DNA of 64,000 bases. Origin: KBS50 sp042666615. GTDB taxonomy: Bacteria; Actinomycetota; Actinomycetes; Mycobacteriales; Micromonosporaceae. Positions 21,911 through 31,000 of the stretch are shown in pieces; position 1 is the first letter of the stretch; the number at the start of each line of letters is the position of its first letter. The DNA is taken from the NCBI RefSeq assembly GCF_042666615.1, contig NZ_JBHTDD010000002.1:1-64000 (forward strand), given 5' to 3'. The notes beneath the pieces are model-generated. The model worked only from the letters and a program-made list of their open reading frames with translations, was not told the DNA's origin and did not search any database. A program made the translations under genes and the position numbers.

Positions 21911-24900
21911 TCAGCCGCGTAGGCGCAGGCCGCGCGGGGTGGCCCGGAACCCGGCGCCGATGAGCGCGTCGGCCAGCGGTGAGGAGCGCACGGCGCCCCC
22001 GTCGGCACGTTCCACCGAGATCGCGCCCAACGCCCCCGAGTGCACCACCTCGGCGAGGGCCTTGGTGGCCATGGCCAGCGGCTCCGGCCCGTCGGTGAAG
22101 GAGAGCAGGCTGCGGCCGCCGCGCTCAACATAGAGGGCAAGTGCCCCATCGACAAGCACCACCAGCGCCCCGGCCTTGCGGCCGGCCCGGTGCCCACCGG
22201 CGGCGACCGGCTCGCCGTCGCCGGAGTCCACCACCCGCTCGGGCCAGGGCAACGCCGCACCGTACGGGTTGGCCGGATCGGCGGCCGCCAGCACCAGCGC
22301 CGTGCCCGCGTCCCGGGTCGGCTCGACAAGCGCCCGGATCCGGTCCACCGCCCCTGGCACGGCGAACTGGGCCGCCCCCAACCCCTCCACGAAGTAGCCC
22401 CGGCGGACCGCGCCGCGCTCCTCCAGCGCCGCCAGCACCGGGTACACGCCGGCGAACCCGCCGGCCGGGCCCTCGGCCGCCACGGTCCCCCTGGTCAGCA
22501 CGCCGTGCCGTTCGAGCAGCGCGTCCGCCAGGGCGGCGGTCCGGCGGGTCGGATCCGTGTCACGCTCGGGCAGCAGCGACCACCGCCCGGCGACGGTCGG
22601 CGGCCCGGTGCGGGTCGGCAGCGTCGCGCGGCCCGGTCGCCGGTACCGGGTGTGCGGCCCGGCCGTCGCCCTGGCCCGGTGGGCGCCGCCACCGCTGAGC
22701 GCGGCCCGTAGCGGCGCGGGCGTGTCGTTGGTCAGCCGGCCGGCCCAGACCAGGTCCCAGACGGCCGCCACCAGCCCGTTGTCGTCGGTCGAGCCAACCC
22801 GCTCGGACAACGCCCGGAAGAAGAGCGCCTGACCGTCGGCCAGCGCGGCCAGGATCTCCTCGTGCAGCGGGGTCAGCGCGAGGGTGTCGTCCGCCGGGGG
22901 CAGCAGCAGCGGCGCGGCATCCGCGTAGACCAGCCGCACCCAGCCGTCCCCGCCGCCGATCGCCCCGGCGCCGGCCCACAGCACCTCGCCGCTGGCACAC
23001 AACTCGTCCAGGTACGCCGGGGAGTAGTCGGCCACCCGACCGGCGAGCACCAGGCGTTCCAGCGCGGAGGCCGGCATCGCCGCGCCCTGCAACTGCTCCA
23101 CGACGGCGGCCACCGCGTCAACACCGCGGCCCGACGAGCCGACCTGCTGCCAGCGGGGTAGGAACGTGGCCAGCGCCCGGGGCGGCACCGGCTCGATCTC
23201 GCGGCGTAGCGCGGCGAGCGACCTGCGGCGCAGCAGTCGCAGGACCTCGGCGTCGCACCACTCGGCGCCGGCACCGTCCGGCCGGAACTCGCCGGCCACC
23301 ACCCGGGAGGTGCCGGCCAGCCGGCGAAGCGCCTGCTCGACCACGGCCACCCCGAGCCCGAACCGGGCGGCACAGGTGGCGGCGGCGAACGGGCCGTGCC
23401 CGCGGGCGTAACGGGCGATCAGGTCGCCGAGTGGATCGGCCACCGGGGCGAGGTACGCCTCGGCCACCCCGACCGGCAACGCCACGCCGAGCGCGTCGCG
23501 CATCCGGCCGGCGTCCTCCACGCCGATCCACCGATCCTGGCCGGCAATCCGCACCCGGAGCACCCGGCGTGCCGATTCGAGGTCGGTCAGCCACTCCGGC
23601 CGGGCGCCGCGCTCCGTCAACTCGTCGTCGGACAGGTCGCCGAGCAGCCGCAACAGCTCCACCACGTCCTCGGCGTCCCGGGGCCGGCGATCGTCGGTCA
23701 GCCACTGCAACCGCCGCTCGGTCTCGACGACGACCGCCGGGTCCAGCAGCTCCCGCAAATCGACCCGACCGAGCAGCTCCCCCAGCAGCGTGGAGTCCAG
23801 GGCCAGCGCCGCGGCCCGGCGTTCGGCGAGTGGCGCGTCCCCTTCGTAGAGGAAGGCGCCGACGTAGCCGAACAGCAGCGAGCGGGCGAACGGTGACGGC
23901 CGCTGGGTCTCCACCTCGGCCAGCCGAACCTTCCGACCGGCCAGGTCCCGCATGAGACCGACCAGGCCCGGCAGGTCGAAGATGTCCCGCAGACACTCGC
24001 GGGCGGCCTCCAGCGTGATCGGGAAGTCGGCGTACTCGCGGGCCACGTCGAGCAACTGGGCGGCCCGCTGCCGCTGCTGCCACAGCGGCTGGCGGCGGCG
24101 CGGGTCACGCCGGGGGAGCAGCAGGGCCCGGGCGGCGCATTCGCGGAACCGGGAGGCGAACATCGCGGACGTGCCCACGGACTCCTCGACCAGCTGGGTG
24201 ATCTCCTCGGGGTCGAAGGTGACCAGATCCGCGCCGGGCGGCTCGTCGGTGGTGTCCGGCAGCCGCACCACGATGCCGTCGTCCGAGGGCATCACCTGGG
24301 CGTCCGTGCCGTACCGCTCGGCCAGCCGGCGGCCGATCGCCAGCGCCCACGGGCCGTTCACCCGGGCGCCGAGCACGCAGTGCACGGCCAGCCGCCAGTC
24401 CCCCAGCTCGTCGCGGAACCGTTCCACCAGCACCGTGCGGTCGTCCGGCAACGCCCGGGTCGCCTCCCGCTGTTCGCGCAGGTATGCCAGCAGGTTCCCC
24501 GCCGCCCAGGCGTCGAGCCCGGAGTCGACGAGCGCGGTCTCCGCCGCCTGGTCGTCGGCCCGGGCCAGGGCGCGCAGCCGGGCGCCGATGGCCCGGCCCA
24601 GCTCGACGGGCCGGCCCGCGTTGTCGCCCTTCCAGAACGGCATGCGGGCGGCCTGTCCGGGCGCCGGCGAGACCAGGACCCGGTCCGGGGTGATGTCCTC
24701 GATCCGCCAGGACGAGGAGCCGAGCAGGAAGACGTCGCCGACGCGGGACTCGTACACCATCTCCTCGTCCAACTCGCCGACCCGGGCGGCCCGCTCGGCG
24801 CCGGCGAGGAACACCCCGAACAGCCCTCGGTCGGGGATCGTGCCACCGCTGGTCACCGCGAGCCGTTGGGCCCCGGGCCGACCGGAGAGCTGGTCGGTCG

Positions 24901-26449
24901 CCCGGTCCCAGACGAGCCGCGGGCGCAGCTCGGCGAAGGCGGTCGACGGGTAACGCCCGGACAGCATGTCGAGCACCGCGGTGAGCGCCGACTCCGGCAG
25001 GTCGGCGAACGGCGCGGCGCGGCGGACCAGCGCGGCCAGGTCGCCGAGGTGCCACTGGTCCAGCGCCACCATGGCGACGATCTGCTGGGCCAGCACATCG
25101 AGCGGGTTGCGCGGATAGCGCAGCTCCTCGATGGCGCCGTCCGCCATCCGCTCCGCGACCACGGCGCAGGAGAGCAGGTCACCGCGGTGCTTTGGGAAGA
25201 CCACACCGCGTGAGACGGCGCCCACCTGGTGCCCGGCCCGACCGACGCGTTGCAGCCCGGCCGCGACGCTGGGCGGGGCCTCGATCTGCACCACCAGGTC
25301 GACGGCGCCCATGTCGATGCCCAGCTCGAGGCTGGAGGTGGCCACCACGGCCGGCAGCTGACCCGACTTGAGGGCCTCCTCGATGTGCTTGCGCTCCTCG
25401 CGCGACACGCTGCCGTGGTGGGCCCGCGCGATCACGGGGGCGGCGCCGCCGGCCATGCCGGACTGCGCCATGATCTCGGCCGGCTGCCGATCGGGCTCGG
25501 CCGGGGCGAGGCCGGCCGCCTCGGCGGCCAGCTCGTTGAGCCGGGCGCAGAGCCGCTCGGCTCCGCGCCGGGAATTGGTGAAGACGATTGTCGAGCGGTG
25601 CGCGCGGATGAGTTCGTGCACCCGCTCCTCGACCGCGGGCCAGATCGACGGCCGTCGCCGCGGGTCGAGGTCGTCGTCGCCCGGGTCCGGCTGCTCGTCG
25701 AGCCGGGTCATGTCCTCGACCGGCACCTGAACGGTGACCTCGATCGTCTTGGCGGTGCCGGGCTGCACGACGTCCACCGCGCGGGCGCCGCCGAGGAAGC
25801 GGGCGGTTTCGTCGACGGGGCGCACGGTGGCGGACAGCCCGATCCGCTGCGCCGGCCGCTCCAGCAACGCGTCCAACCGTTCCAGCGACAGGGCGAGGTG
25901 GGCACCGCGTTTGGTCGCCGCCACGGCGTGCACCTCGTCGATGATCACCGTCTCGACGCCGCGTAGCGCGTCCCGCGCCGCGGAAGTGAGCAGCAGGAAC
26001 AGCGATTCGGGCGTAGTGATCAGGATGTCCGGAGGGGTACGCGCGAACGCGCGTCGCTCGTCGGCCGGGGTGTCGCCGGTGCGCATCCCGACAGTGATCT
26101 CGGGCGGTGGCTGGCCGAGCCGGGCGGCCGCCTGCCGGATCCCGGCGAGCGGGGCGCGCAGGTTGCGTTCGACGTCGACGGCCAGGGCCTTGAGCGGACT
26201 CACGTAGAGCACCCGGCAGCGACGCTGCCGGTCCGCCGGCGCCGGCTCCCGGGCCAACCGATCCAGTGACCAGAGGAAGGCGGCGAGGGTCTTGCCGGAA
26301 CCGGTGGGCGCGACAACCAGGGCGTTGTGACCGGCGGCCACCGCCCGCCAGGCCCCAGCCTGGGCGTCCGTGGGCGCGGCGAAGGAGGCGGCGAACCACT
26401 CCCGCGTCGCCACCCCGAAATCCGCCAGCATGCCGGTCACGCGATCCAT
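21911..26449 (-). CDS. lhr: ATP-dependent helicase Lhr (large superfamily 2)
   Basis: A 1512-aa DNA repair helicase of the Lhr family. Walker A is APTGSGKTLAAF and the DEVH box is VIIDEVHAVAATKRG. SATVRPVDETARFLGG is motif III and ATSSLELGIDMGAVDLV plus QRVGRAGHQVG are motifs V and VI. After the two RecA domains come the winged-helix and Lhr-specific domain (about 440-860, with VFLLGSSSWRIEDI) and the long C-terminal region conserved in full-length actinobacterial Lhr. The ATG at 26449 is preferred; a GTG at 26470 adds seven residues of no evident value. It is a single-gene unit. Confidence 0.93.
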   Translation of the reverse strand: MDRVTGMLADFGVATREWFAASFAAPTDAQAGAWRAVAAGHNALVVAPTGSGKTLAAFLWSLDRLAREPAPADRQRRCRVLYVSPLKALAVDVERNLRAPLAGIRQAAARLGQPPPEITVGMRTGDTPADERRAFARTPPDILITTPESLFLLLTSAARDALRGVETVIIDEVHAVAATKRGAHLALSLERLDALLERPAQRIGLSATVRPVDETARFLGGARAVDVVQPGTAKTIEVTVQVPVEDMTRLDEQPDPGDDDLDPRRRPSIWPAVEERVHELIRAHRSTIVFTNSRRGAERLCARLNELAAEAAGLAPAEPDRQPAEIMAQSGMAGGAAPVIARAHHGSVSREERKHIEEALKSGQLPAVVATSSLELGIDMGAVDLVVQIEAPPSVAAGLQRVGRAGHQVGAVSRGVVFPKHRGDLLSCAVVAERMADGAIEELRYPRNPLDVLAQQIVAMVALDQWHLGDLAALVRRAAPFADLPESALTAVLDMLSGRYPSTAFAELRPRLVWDRATDQLSGRPGAQRLAVTSGGTIPDRGLFGVFLAGAERAARVGELDEEMVYESRVGDVFLLGSSSWRIEDITPDRVLVSPAPGQAARMPFWKGDNAGRPVELGRAIGARLRALARADDQAAETALVDSGLDAWAAGNLLAYLREQREATRALPDDRTVLVERFRDELGDWRLAVHCVLGARVNGPWALAIGRRLAERYGTDAQVMPSDDGIVVRLPDTTDEPPGADLVTFDPEEITQLVEESVGTSAMFASRFRECAARALLLPRRDPRRRQPLWQQRQRAAQLLDVAREYADFPITLEAARECLRDIFDLPGLVGLMRDLAGRKVRLAEVETQRPSPFARSLLFGYVGAFLYEGDAPLAERRAAALALDSTLLGELLGRVDLRELLDPAVVVETERRLQWLTDDRRPRDAEDVVELLRLLGDLSDDELTERGARPEWLTDLESARRVLRVRIAGQDRWIGVEDAGRMRDALGVALPVGVAEAYLAPVADPLGDLIARYARGHGPFAAATCAARFGLGVAVVEQALRRLAGTSRVVAGEFRPDGAGAEWCDAEVLRLLRRRSLAALRREIEPVPPRALATFLPRWQQVGSSGRGVDAVAAVVEQLQGAAMPASALERLVLAGRVADYSPAYLDELCASGEVLWAGAGAIGGGDGWVRLVYADAAPLLLPPADDTLALTPLHEEILAALADGQALFFRALSERVGSTDDNGLVAAVWDLVWAGRLTNDTPAPLRAALSGGGAHRARATAGPHTRYRRPGRATLPTRTGPPTVAGRWSLLPERDTDPTRRTAALADALLERHGVLTRGTVAAEGPAGGFAGVYPVLAALEERGAVRRGYFVEGLGAAQFAVPGAVDRIRALVEPTRDAGTALVLAAADPANPYGAALPWPERVVDSGDGEPVAAGGHRAGRKAGALVVLVDGALALYVERGGRSLLSFTDGPEPLAMATKALAEVVHSGALGAISVERADGGAVRSSPLADALIGAGFRATPRGLRLRG

Positions 26450-26580
26450 CCTGCCCCGGGGGTACGACACCAGCCAGCCGCCGGACGTCGCGGACGCGTC
26501 GACCGAGCGCGGCGGAAATGGTGGATTTAAGTCGCCCCCGCGAAGAATCAGATGAGAAGCATTAATTATCGCTTAACTAC

Positions 26581-26609
26581 TTGCTTGCCTTTGGCCACGT
26601 ACCGTAATT
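26581..26609 (+). promoter_or_regulatory. Candidate promoter in AT-rich patch
   Basis: TTGCTT (26581-26586) and GTAATT (26604-26609) are 17 nt apart. They sit within the most AT-rich stretch nearby (26527-26615), just upstream of a small hypothetical gene. Confidence 0.4.
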
Positions 26610-26644
26610 TCTCCGGCAAGTCGGATCGACCAGCAGGGGGTCAC

Positions 26645-26986
26645 ATGATCGTCGAGCGCCACTCGACGCTCGGCGTGGACGTGCTGATCCGTGCGGTCGA
26701 CGGGCACCTCGACGCCCTGCGTCCGGTGCTGACCGGCATAGATCTCGACCTCGCTGAGCGGTTGGCGGTCTGCCTGCGCGCACTGGTCAGAGTCACGGCC
26801 GAGTCCAGCGCCGCCGACCGGGCCCGGGTCCGGGTCGCGGTGCACCACTTCGTCCGCGCTCCCCGAAACCGCCGGCTCGCCCTGGTGCGGTCACTCGCCC
26901 TCGTGCGTGCCCTGGTGGACGAGAGCGCGGAGCGGCTTCAACGCCCCGATCTGACGGTCCGACCGTCCGGCGGTAACCGCCCCTAA
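26645..26986 (+). CDS. Hypothetical helical protein
   Basis: I do not recognise this 113-aa protein. It is predicted to be almost all helix, rich in Arg, Ala, Val and Leu (LAERLAVCLRALVRVTAE, RVAVHHFVRAPRNRRLALVRSL), with a short Pro/Gly tail and no membrane segment. The ATG at 26645 follows AGGGGG 4 nt upstream, better than the longer frame from 26552. A promoter-like AT-rich patch precedes it. Codon use fits a real gene. It is divergent from lhr with no obvious partner. Confidence 0.6.
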   Translation: MIVERHSTLGVDVLIRAVDGHLDALRPVLTGIDLDLAERLAVCLRALVRVTAESSAADRARVRVAVHHFVRAPRNRRLALVRSLALVRALVDESAERLQRPDLTVRPSGGNRP

Positions 26987-27076
26987 ACATTCCGGGCTCC
27001 CGCCTCAACCCCGCTCAACCCGTGCCGCCCGGCCCACCCACCCCGGGCGCCGCCCGCCCGTCTCGCCGGCCTCGCC

Positions 27077-27142
27077 CATGATCGTTGCTGGATTTGGACC
27101 CGACACGCCGTGCGATCGCACCGTTTTCCTCCAATGATCATG
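27077..27142. repeat. 66-bp REP-like intergenic element
   Basis: Inverted ends CATGATC and GATCATG enclose a perfect palindrome GTGCGATCGCAC (27110-27121). The compact symmetrical structure in a non-coding gap resembles a dispersed palindromic element; no second copy was seen in this window. Confidence 0.4.
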
Positions 27143-27240
27143 AATCCCCCACTCTGGCCCCGCCCCTGCCCCTCCGGTCCCACCTCACCCCCCGGCCCCG
27201 CTCCTGCCCCTCCGCCCGGCCGTCCCCGGACCAGCCCCTG

Positions 27241-27336
27241 CCCCTCTCCAGCCCTGCCCCTCTCCAGCCCTGCCCCTCTCCAGCCCTGCCCCTCTCCAGC
27301 CCTGCCCCTCTCCAGCCCTGCCCCTCTCCGGCCCGG
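27241..27336. repeat. 16-bp tandem repeat array
   Basis: Five perfect copies of CCCCTCTCCAGCCCTG (27241-27320) and one degenerate copy. The unit is not a multiple of three and no gene crosses it, so it is a non-coding minisatellite. Confidence 0.9.
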
Positions 27337-27546
27337 CTCCGCTCCGGGGGTGCCTCCGGCTCCGCCCCGCGCGCCGTCGACCACGCCTCCCGGCCCGTTG
27401 CCGGTTTCGCCGCGGTCAACCGGACCGGCCGCGTACCCGATCGGTGGCCGATTTCCGGCAGATTCCGCGAATCGCTCATCTACCCTCGCCATCTGCCGTC
27501 TGATTCGTCGTAGCCCCACCCGGCGACGACTCGGGAGTACGCACGC

Positions 27547-30420
27547 ATGCTTGTCCTGTTGGCCCTGCACCTCGCGGCGGCGCTTGGCGCGCCGGCGCTC
27601 ACGCGGTGGTGGGGCCGGCAGGCGTTCGTCGTCCTGGCTCTGGTCCCGGCCGTGGCGGCGGGTTGGGCGGTTTCCCGGACAGCCGAGGTGCGGCGAGGCG
27701 ACAGCGTGACCGAGACGTACCCCTGGATCCCCGGGCTGGCCCTGGACCTCGCGCTGCGGCTCGATCCCGTGTCCTGGTTGATGCTGCTGCTGGTGGGCGG
27801 GGTCGGCGCGCTCGTGCTCGTCTACTGTGCGCGGTACTTCCCGGCGGACACACCGTCGCTCGGCCGGTTCGCCGGCTCATTCGTCGGCTTCGCCGGAGCG
27901 ATGACCGGCTTGGTGATCGCCGACAACCTGCTCCTGCTCTACGTCTTCTGGGAATTGACAAGCGTCTTCTCGTATCTGCTGATCGGGCAGAACCCGGCGC
28001 GCCGTGCCACCCGGCAGGCCGCCGCCCAGGCGCTGATGGTCACCACGCTTGGCGGGTTGGCCATGCTTGTCGGCTTCGTCCTGCTCGGCGAACATGCCGG
28101 CACGTACCGCTGGTCGGAGATCGTGGCCGGGCGGCTGCCCACCGACGGCCGGCTGGCCACCGCCGCGCTGCTGATCCTGGTGGGCGCGGTGACCAAATCC
28201 GCCATCTTCCCCACCAGTTTTTGGCTCCCGGCCGCGATGGCCGCGCCGAGCCCGGTCTCCGCGTACCTGCACGCCGCCGCGATGGTCAAGGCGGGTATCT
28301 ACCTCGTCGCCCTGCTCACGCCGGGGCTCGCCGCGGCCGCCGGCTGGCGGCCGGCGGTCACGGTGCTCGGCGCCGTCACCATGCTGGCCGGCGGCTGGGC
28401 GGCGCTGCGGCAGGTCGACCTCAAGCTACTGCTGGCGTACGGCACGGTAAGTCAACTCGGCCTGCTCGTGCTGCTGGTCGGCACGGGCGACCGGGCCGCG
28501 GCCACGGCGGGACTCGCCCTGCTGCTGGCCCATGCCCTGTTCAAAGCGGCGCTTTTCCTGGTCGCCGGCGTGGTGGACCGTAGTGCTGGCAGCCGGGACC
28601 TGGACCGACTCTCCGGGTTGGGTCGGCGGATGCCGGCGCTGGCCGTGGTGGCCGGGCTGTCGGCCGCCTCGATGGCTGGGCTGCCGCCGCTGCTGGGGTT
28701 CGTGGCCAAGGAGGCCGCCGTGGTGGCCGTCGAGCGGCGACTCCTGGTGCTGGCGGCAGTCCTGATCGGCACAGCGCTCACGGTCGCGTACAGCGCCCGA
28801 TTCATGTGGGGCGCCTTCGCCGACAAGCCGGGTCGCCCGGCGACCTCGGTCCGCCGGACCGGCTTGCTGCTGTTCGTGCCGCCGGCGGTGCTGTCGGTGG
28901 CCGCGCTGGCGCTCGGGCCGCTCGCCGGGCCACTCGACACGATCTTCGCGCCGTACACGACACGCTTTCCGGGCCCACCGCATCCGCTGGTCCTCTGGCC
29001 GGGCTTCACGCTCGGGCTGGGCCTGTCCGTGCTGGCGGTGGCAGGCGGGCTGGGGATCTTCCTGTTCCGTGACCGGGTCACCCCGGTGGTTGGCCGGATC
29101 CGCGCGCCCATCGCCGGTGCCCACGTCTACCAGCGCGCCACCCACCTGCTCGGCCGGCTGGCCATCGAGGTCACCGGGGCCACCCAGCGCGGCTCGGTGC
29201 CGCAGTACCTGGCAACCATCCTGTGCGTCCTGCTGGTGGTGGGCGGGGTGGCGCTGGCCGACGCCTGGCCCTGGGGGACGCGGCTGCGACCCTGGTTCGA
29301 CCCCGTCCAGCCGGTCGTGATCGGGGTGCTCGCCCTGGCGGCCGTGCTTGCGGTCTGGGCGCGCCGGCGGATCACCGCGATGGTCCTGGTGGGAGTCACC
29401 GGGTACGGCACCGCGTTGATGTTCATTCTGTACGGCGCGCCGGATCTGGCGCTCACCCAGTTCCTCGTGGAAACGGTCACCATCGCGGTGTTCATGCTCG
29501 TGCTTCGCCGGTTGCCGGCGAACTTCTCGGCCCGCCCGCTGCGCCGGAGCCGGTGGTTCCGGGTCGCGCTCGGCTGCGGGGTCGGGTTGCTCGTGGCCGG
29601 GCTGGTGCTGGCCGCGACCGGCGGACGGCGGGCGGCACCGGTCTCCGACGCGTTCCCCGACCTGGCGGAGACCGTGGGTCACGGCCGCAACGTGGTGAAC
29701 GTGGTGCTTGTCGACATCCGGGCCTGGGACACCCTGGGGGAGATATCGGTCCTGGTGGTGGTCGCGACCGGAGTGGCCAGCCTGATCTTCGTGCACCCTC
29801 GTGCCGGGGCCCGGCCGCCCCGCGCCGAGGCGCCGGCCGCCGAGCCGGGGGAGCGGACCTGGTTGCGGGGCGGCCCGACCGTGGCGGTCCGACGGCGTTA
29901 CATCGTGCTCGAGGTGGTCACCCGGCTGATCTTCCACACGGTGGTGGTGTTCTCGCTGTTCCTGCTCTTCCGCGGGCACAACGCGCCGGGGGGCGGTTTC
30001 GCCGGCGGGCTGGTGGCCGGGCTGGCGCTGGCGCTGCGGTACCTGGCCGGCGGACGGCACGAACTGGACGAGGCGGCGCCCGTCGACGCCGGTGTGGTGC
30101 TCGGCGCCGGCCTGCTCACGTCGGTCAGCACGGGGGCGCTCGCCATGTTCGTCGGTCGACCGGTGTTCGACGCGACCAAACTGTCCGCGCATCTCCCGCT
30201 CATCGGGGACACGTACGTCGTCACTTCGTTGTTCTTCGACATCGGGGTGTACCTCGTGGTGATCGGCCTGGTCCTGGACATCCTGCGCAGCCTCGGTGGC
30301 GGGATCGACAAGCAACTGGAGGCGACCGGCGGGCACCGGCGGGGGGAAGGCGCGACCAGTGAGCGGACGCTGCCGCCCGGCCTGACCGGACGGGTCGATC
30401 CGGGCGAGGCGGCGGGATGA
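27547..30420 (+). CDS. mrpA: Na+/H+ antiporter subunit A, MrpA-MrpB fusion
   Basis: Largest subunit of the Mrp multisubunit cation/proton antiporter. The 957-aa protein resembles complex I NuoL in its first 500 residues: 14 or more TM helices, with LYVFWELTSVFSYLLIG, the lysine-bearing GAVTKSAIFPTSFWLPAAMAAPSPVSAYLHAA and the later ALFKAALFLVAG. It continues with the MrpA-specific region (LALTQFLVETVTIAVFMLVLRRLP). The last 150 residues are an MrpB domain (RLIFHTVVVFSLFLLFRGHNAPGGGFAGGLV). Fusion of A and B is usual in actinobacteria. GGGAG lies 9 nt before the ATG. It overlaps mrpC by 4 bp. Confidence 0.95.
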   Translation: MLVLLALHLAAALGAPALTRWWGRQAFVVLALVPAVAAGWAVSRTAEVRRGDSVTETYPWIPGLALDLALRLDPVSWLMLLLVGGVGALVLVYCARYFPADTPSLGRFAGSFVGFAGAMTGLVIADNLLLLYVFWELTSVFSYLLIGQNPARRATRQAAAQALMVTTLGGLAMLVGFVLLGEHAGTYRWSEIVAGRLPTDGRLATAALLILVGAVTKSAIFPTSFWLPAAMAAPSPVSAYLHAAAMVKAGIYLVALLTPGLAAAAGWRPAVTVLGAVTMLAGGWAALRQVDLKLLLAYGTVSQLGLLVLLVGTGDRAAATAGLALLLAHALFKAALFLVAGVVDRSAGSRDLDRLSGLGRRMPALAVVAGLSAASMAGLPPLLGFVAKEAAVVAVERRLLVLAAVLIGTALTVAYSARFMWGAFADKPGRPATSVRRTGLLLFVPPAVLSVAALALGPLAGPLDTIFAPYTTRFPGPPHPLVLWPGFTLGLGLSVLAVAGGLGIFLFRDRVTPVVGRIRAPIAGAHVYQRATHLLGRLAIEVTGATQRGSVPQYLATILCVLLVVGGVALADAWPWGTRLRPWFDPVQPVVIGVLALAAVLAVWARRRITAMVLVGVTGYGTALMFILYGAPDLALTQFLVETVTIAVFMLVLRRLPANFSARPLRRSRWFRVALGCGVGLLVAGLVLAATGGRRAAPVSDAFPDLAETVGHGRNVVNVVLVDIRAWDTLGEISVLVVVATGVASLIFVHPRAGARPPRAEAPAAEPGERTWLRGGPTVAVRRRYIVLEVVTRLIFHTVVVFSLFLLFRGHNAPGGGFAGGLVAGLALALRYLAGGRHELDEAAPVDAGVVLGAGLLTSVSTGALAMFVGRPVFDATKLSAHLPLIGDTYVVTSLFFDIGVYLVVIGLVLDILRSLGGGIDKQLEATGGHRRGEGATSERTLPPGLTGRVDPGEAAG

Positions 30421-30884
30421 GTACGTCACTCGTCACGGTGATCGCCCTCGGCGTGTTGTTCGCCGCCGGGGTGACCCTGCTGCTGGAGCGGAGTCTGACC
30501 CGGGTCGTGCTCGGCGTGGTCGTCCTCGGCAACGGCATCAACCTGCTGATCCTGGTCGGTGGCCGACCCGGGGGGCCGCCGATCGTCGGGGAGACCGAAG
30601 CGGACGCGATGAGCGATCCGTTGCCTCAGGCGATGGTGCTGACCGCCATCGTGATCACATTCGGCATGACGGCGCTGCTGCTGGCGGTGGCATACCGGAG
30701 CTGGCAGGTGCGGGGGAACGACGAACTCCAGGACGATCCCGAGGACCGTCAGATCGTCCGGCTCGCGGAGCGCGACGAGGTCCCCGACGGCGACACGGCA
30801 CCGGAAACCGGCCCGGACGATCCGGAACAGGTGGACCTGGACGCCGCGGTTCGCCGCCTCCACGGCCGGGGCACCAACCGGTGA
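30417..30884 (+). CDS. mrpC: Na+/H+ antiporter subunit MrpC
   Basis: NuoK-like small membrane subunit. The 155-aa protein has three TM helices (VTVIALGVLFAAGVTLLLE, VVLGVVVLGNGINLLILVGG, MVLTAIVITFGMTALLLAVAY) and an acidic, soluble C-terminal tail of about 55 residues. GNGINLL and DPLPQAMVLTAIVI are strong family signatures. The ATG overlaps the mrpA stop (ATGA), so translation is coupled. The stop codon lies inside the first copy of a 60-bp repeat, which separates this gene from mrpD. Confidence 0.93.
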   Translation: MSTSLVTVIALGVLFAAGVTLLLERSLTRVVLGVVVLGNGINLLILVGGRPGGPPIVGETEADAMSDPLPQAMVLTAIVITFGMTALLLAVAYRSWQVRGNDELQDDPEDRQIVRLAERDEVPDGDTAPETGPDDPEQVDLDAAVRRLHGRGTNR

Positions 30885-31000
30885 GGGCGAGGAGTGAGCC
30901 GGGTTTGCGAGCCCCGCAGCGCGAACGGACGGCGGCACCGGTGAGGGCGAGGAGTGAGCCGGGTTTGCGAGCCCCGCAGCGCGAACGGACGGCGGCACCG
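30881..31000 (+). repeat. 60-bp element in perfect tandem duplication between mrpC and mrpD
   Basis: Two identical 60-bp copies (30881-30940 and 30941-31000). Each begins GTGAGGGCGAGGAGTGAGCC, contains a hairpin GTTTGCG-loop-CGCGAAC, and ends GGCGGCACCG. The first copy contains the mrpC stop; the second ends at the first base of the mrpD GTG. A related third copy is at 35742-35790. Confidence 0.92.

Larger units (their letters stand above)
26987..27546. other. 560-bp intergenic region with repeats, upstream of mrpA
   Basis: No convincing gene. It holds a CATGATC...GATCATG-bounded element (27077-27142), a 16-bp tandem array (27241-27336), and the mrpA leader with TCGTCG...CGACGA arms (27506-27530) and a GGGAG ribosome site. 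Confidence 0.7.

Noticed and set aside
27241..27336. CRISPR-like array
   Set aside because: 16-bp units with no spacers and no cas genes nearby.
28426..30429. 667-aa minus-strand frame opposite mrpA
   Set aside because: Low-complexity His/Gln/Arg sequence typical of antisense frames in GC-rich membrane-protein genes.
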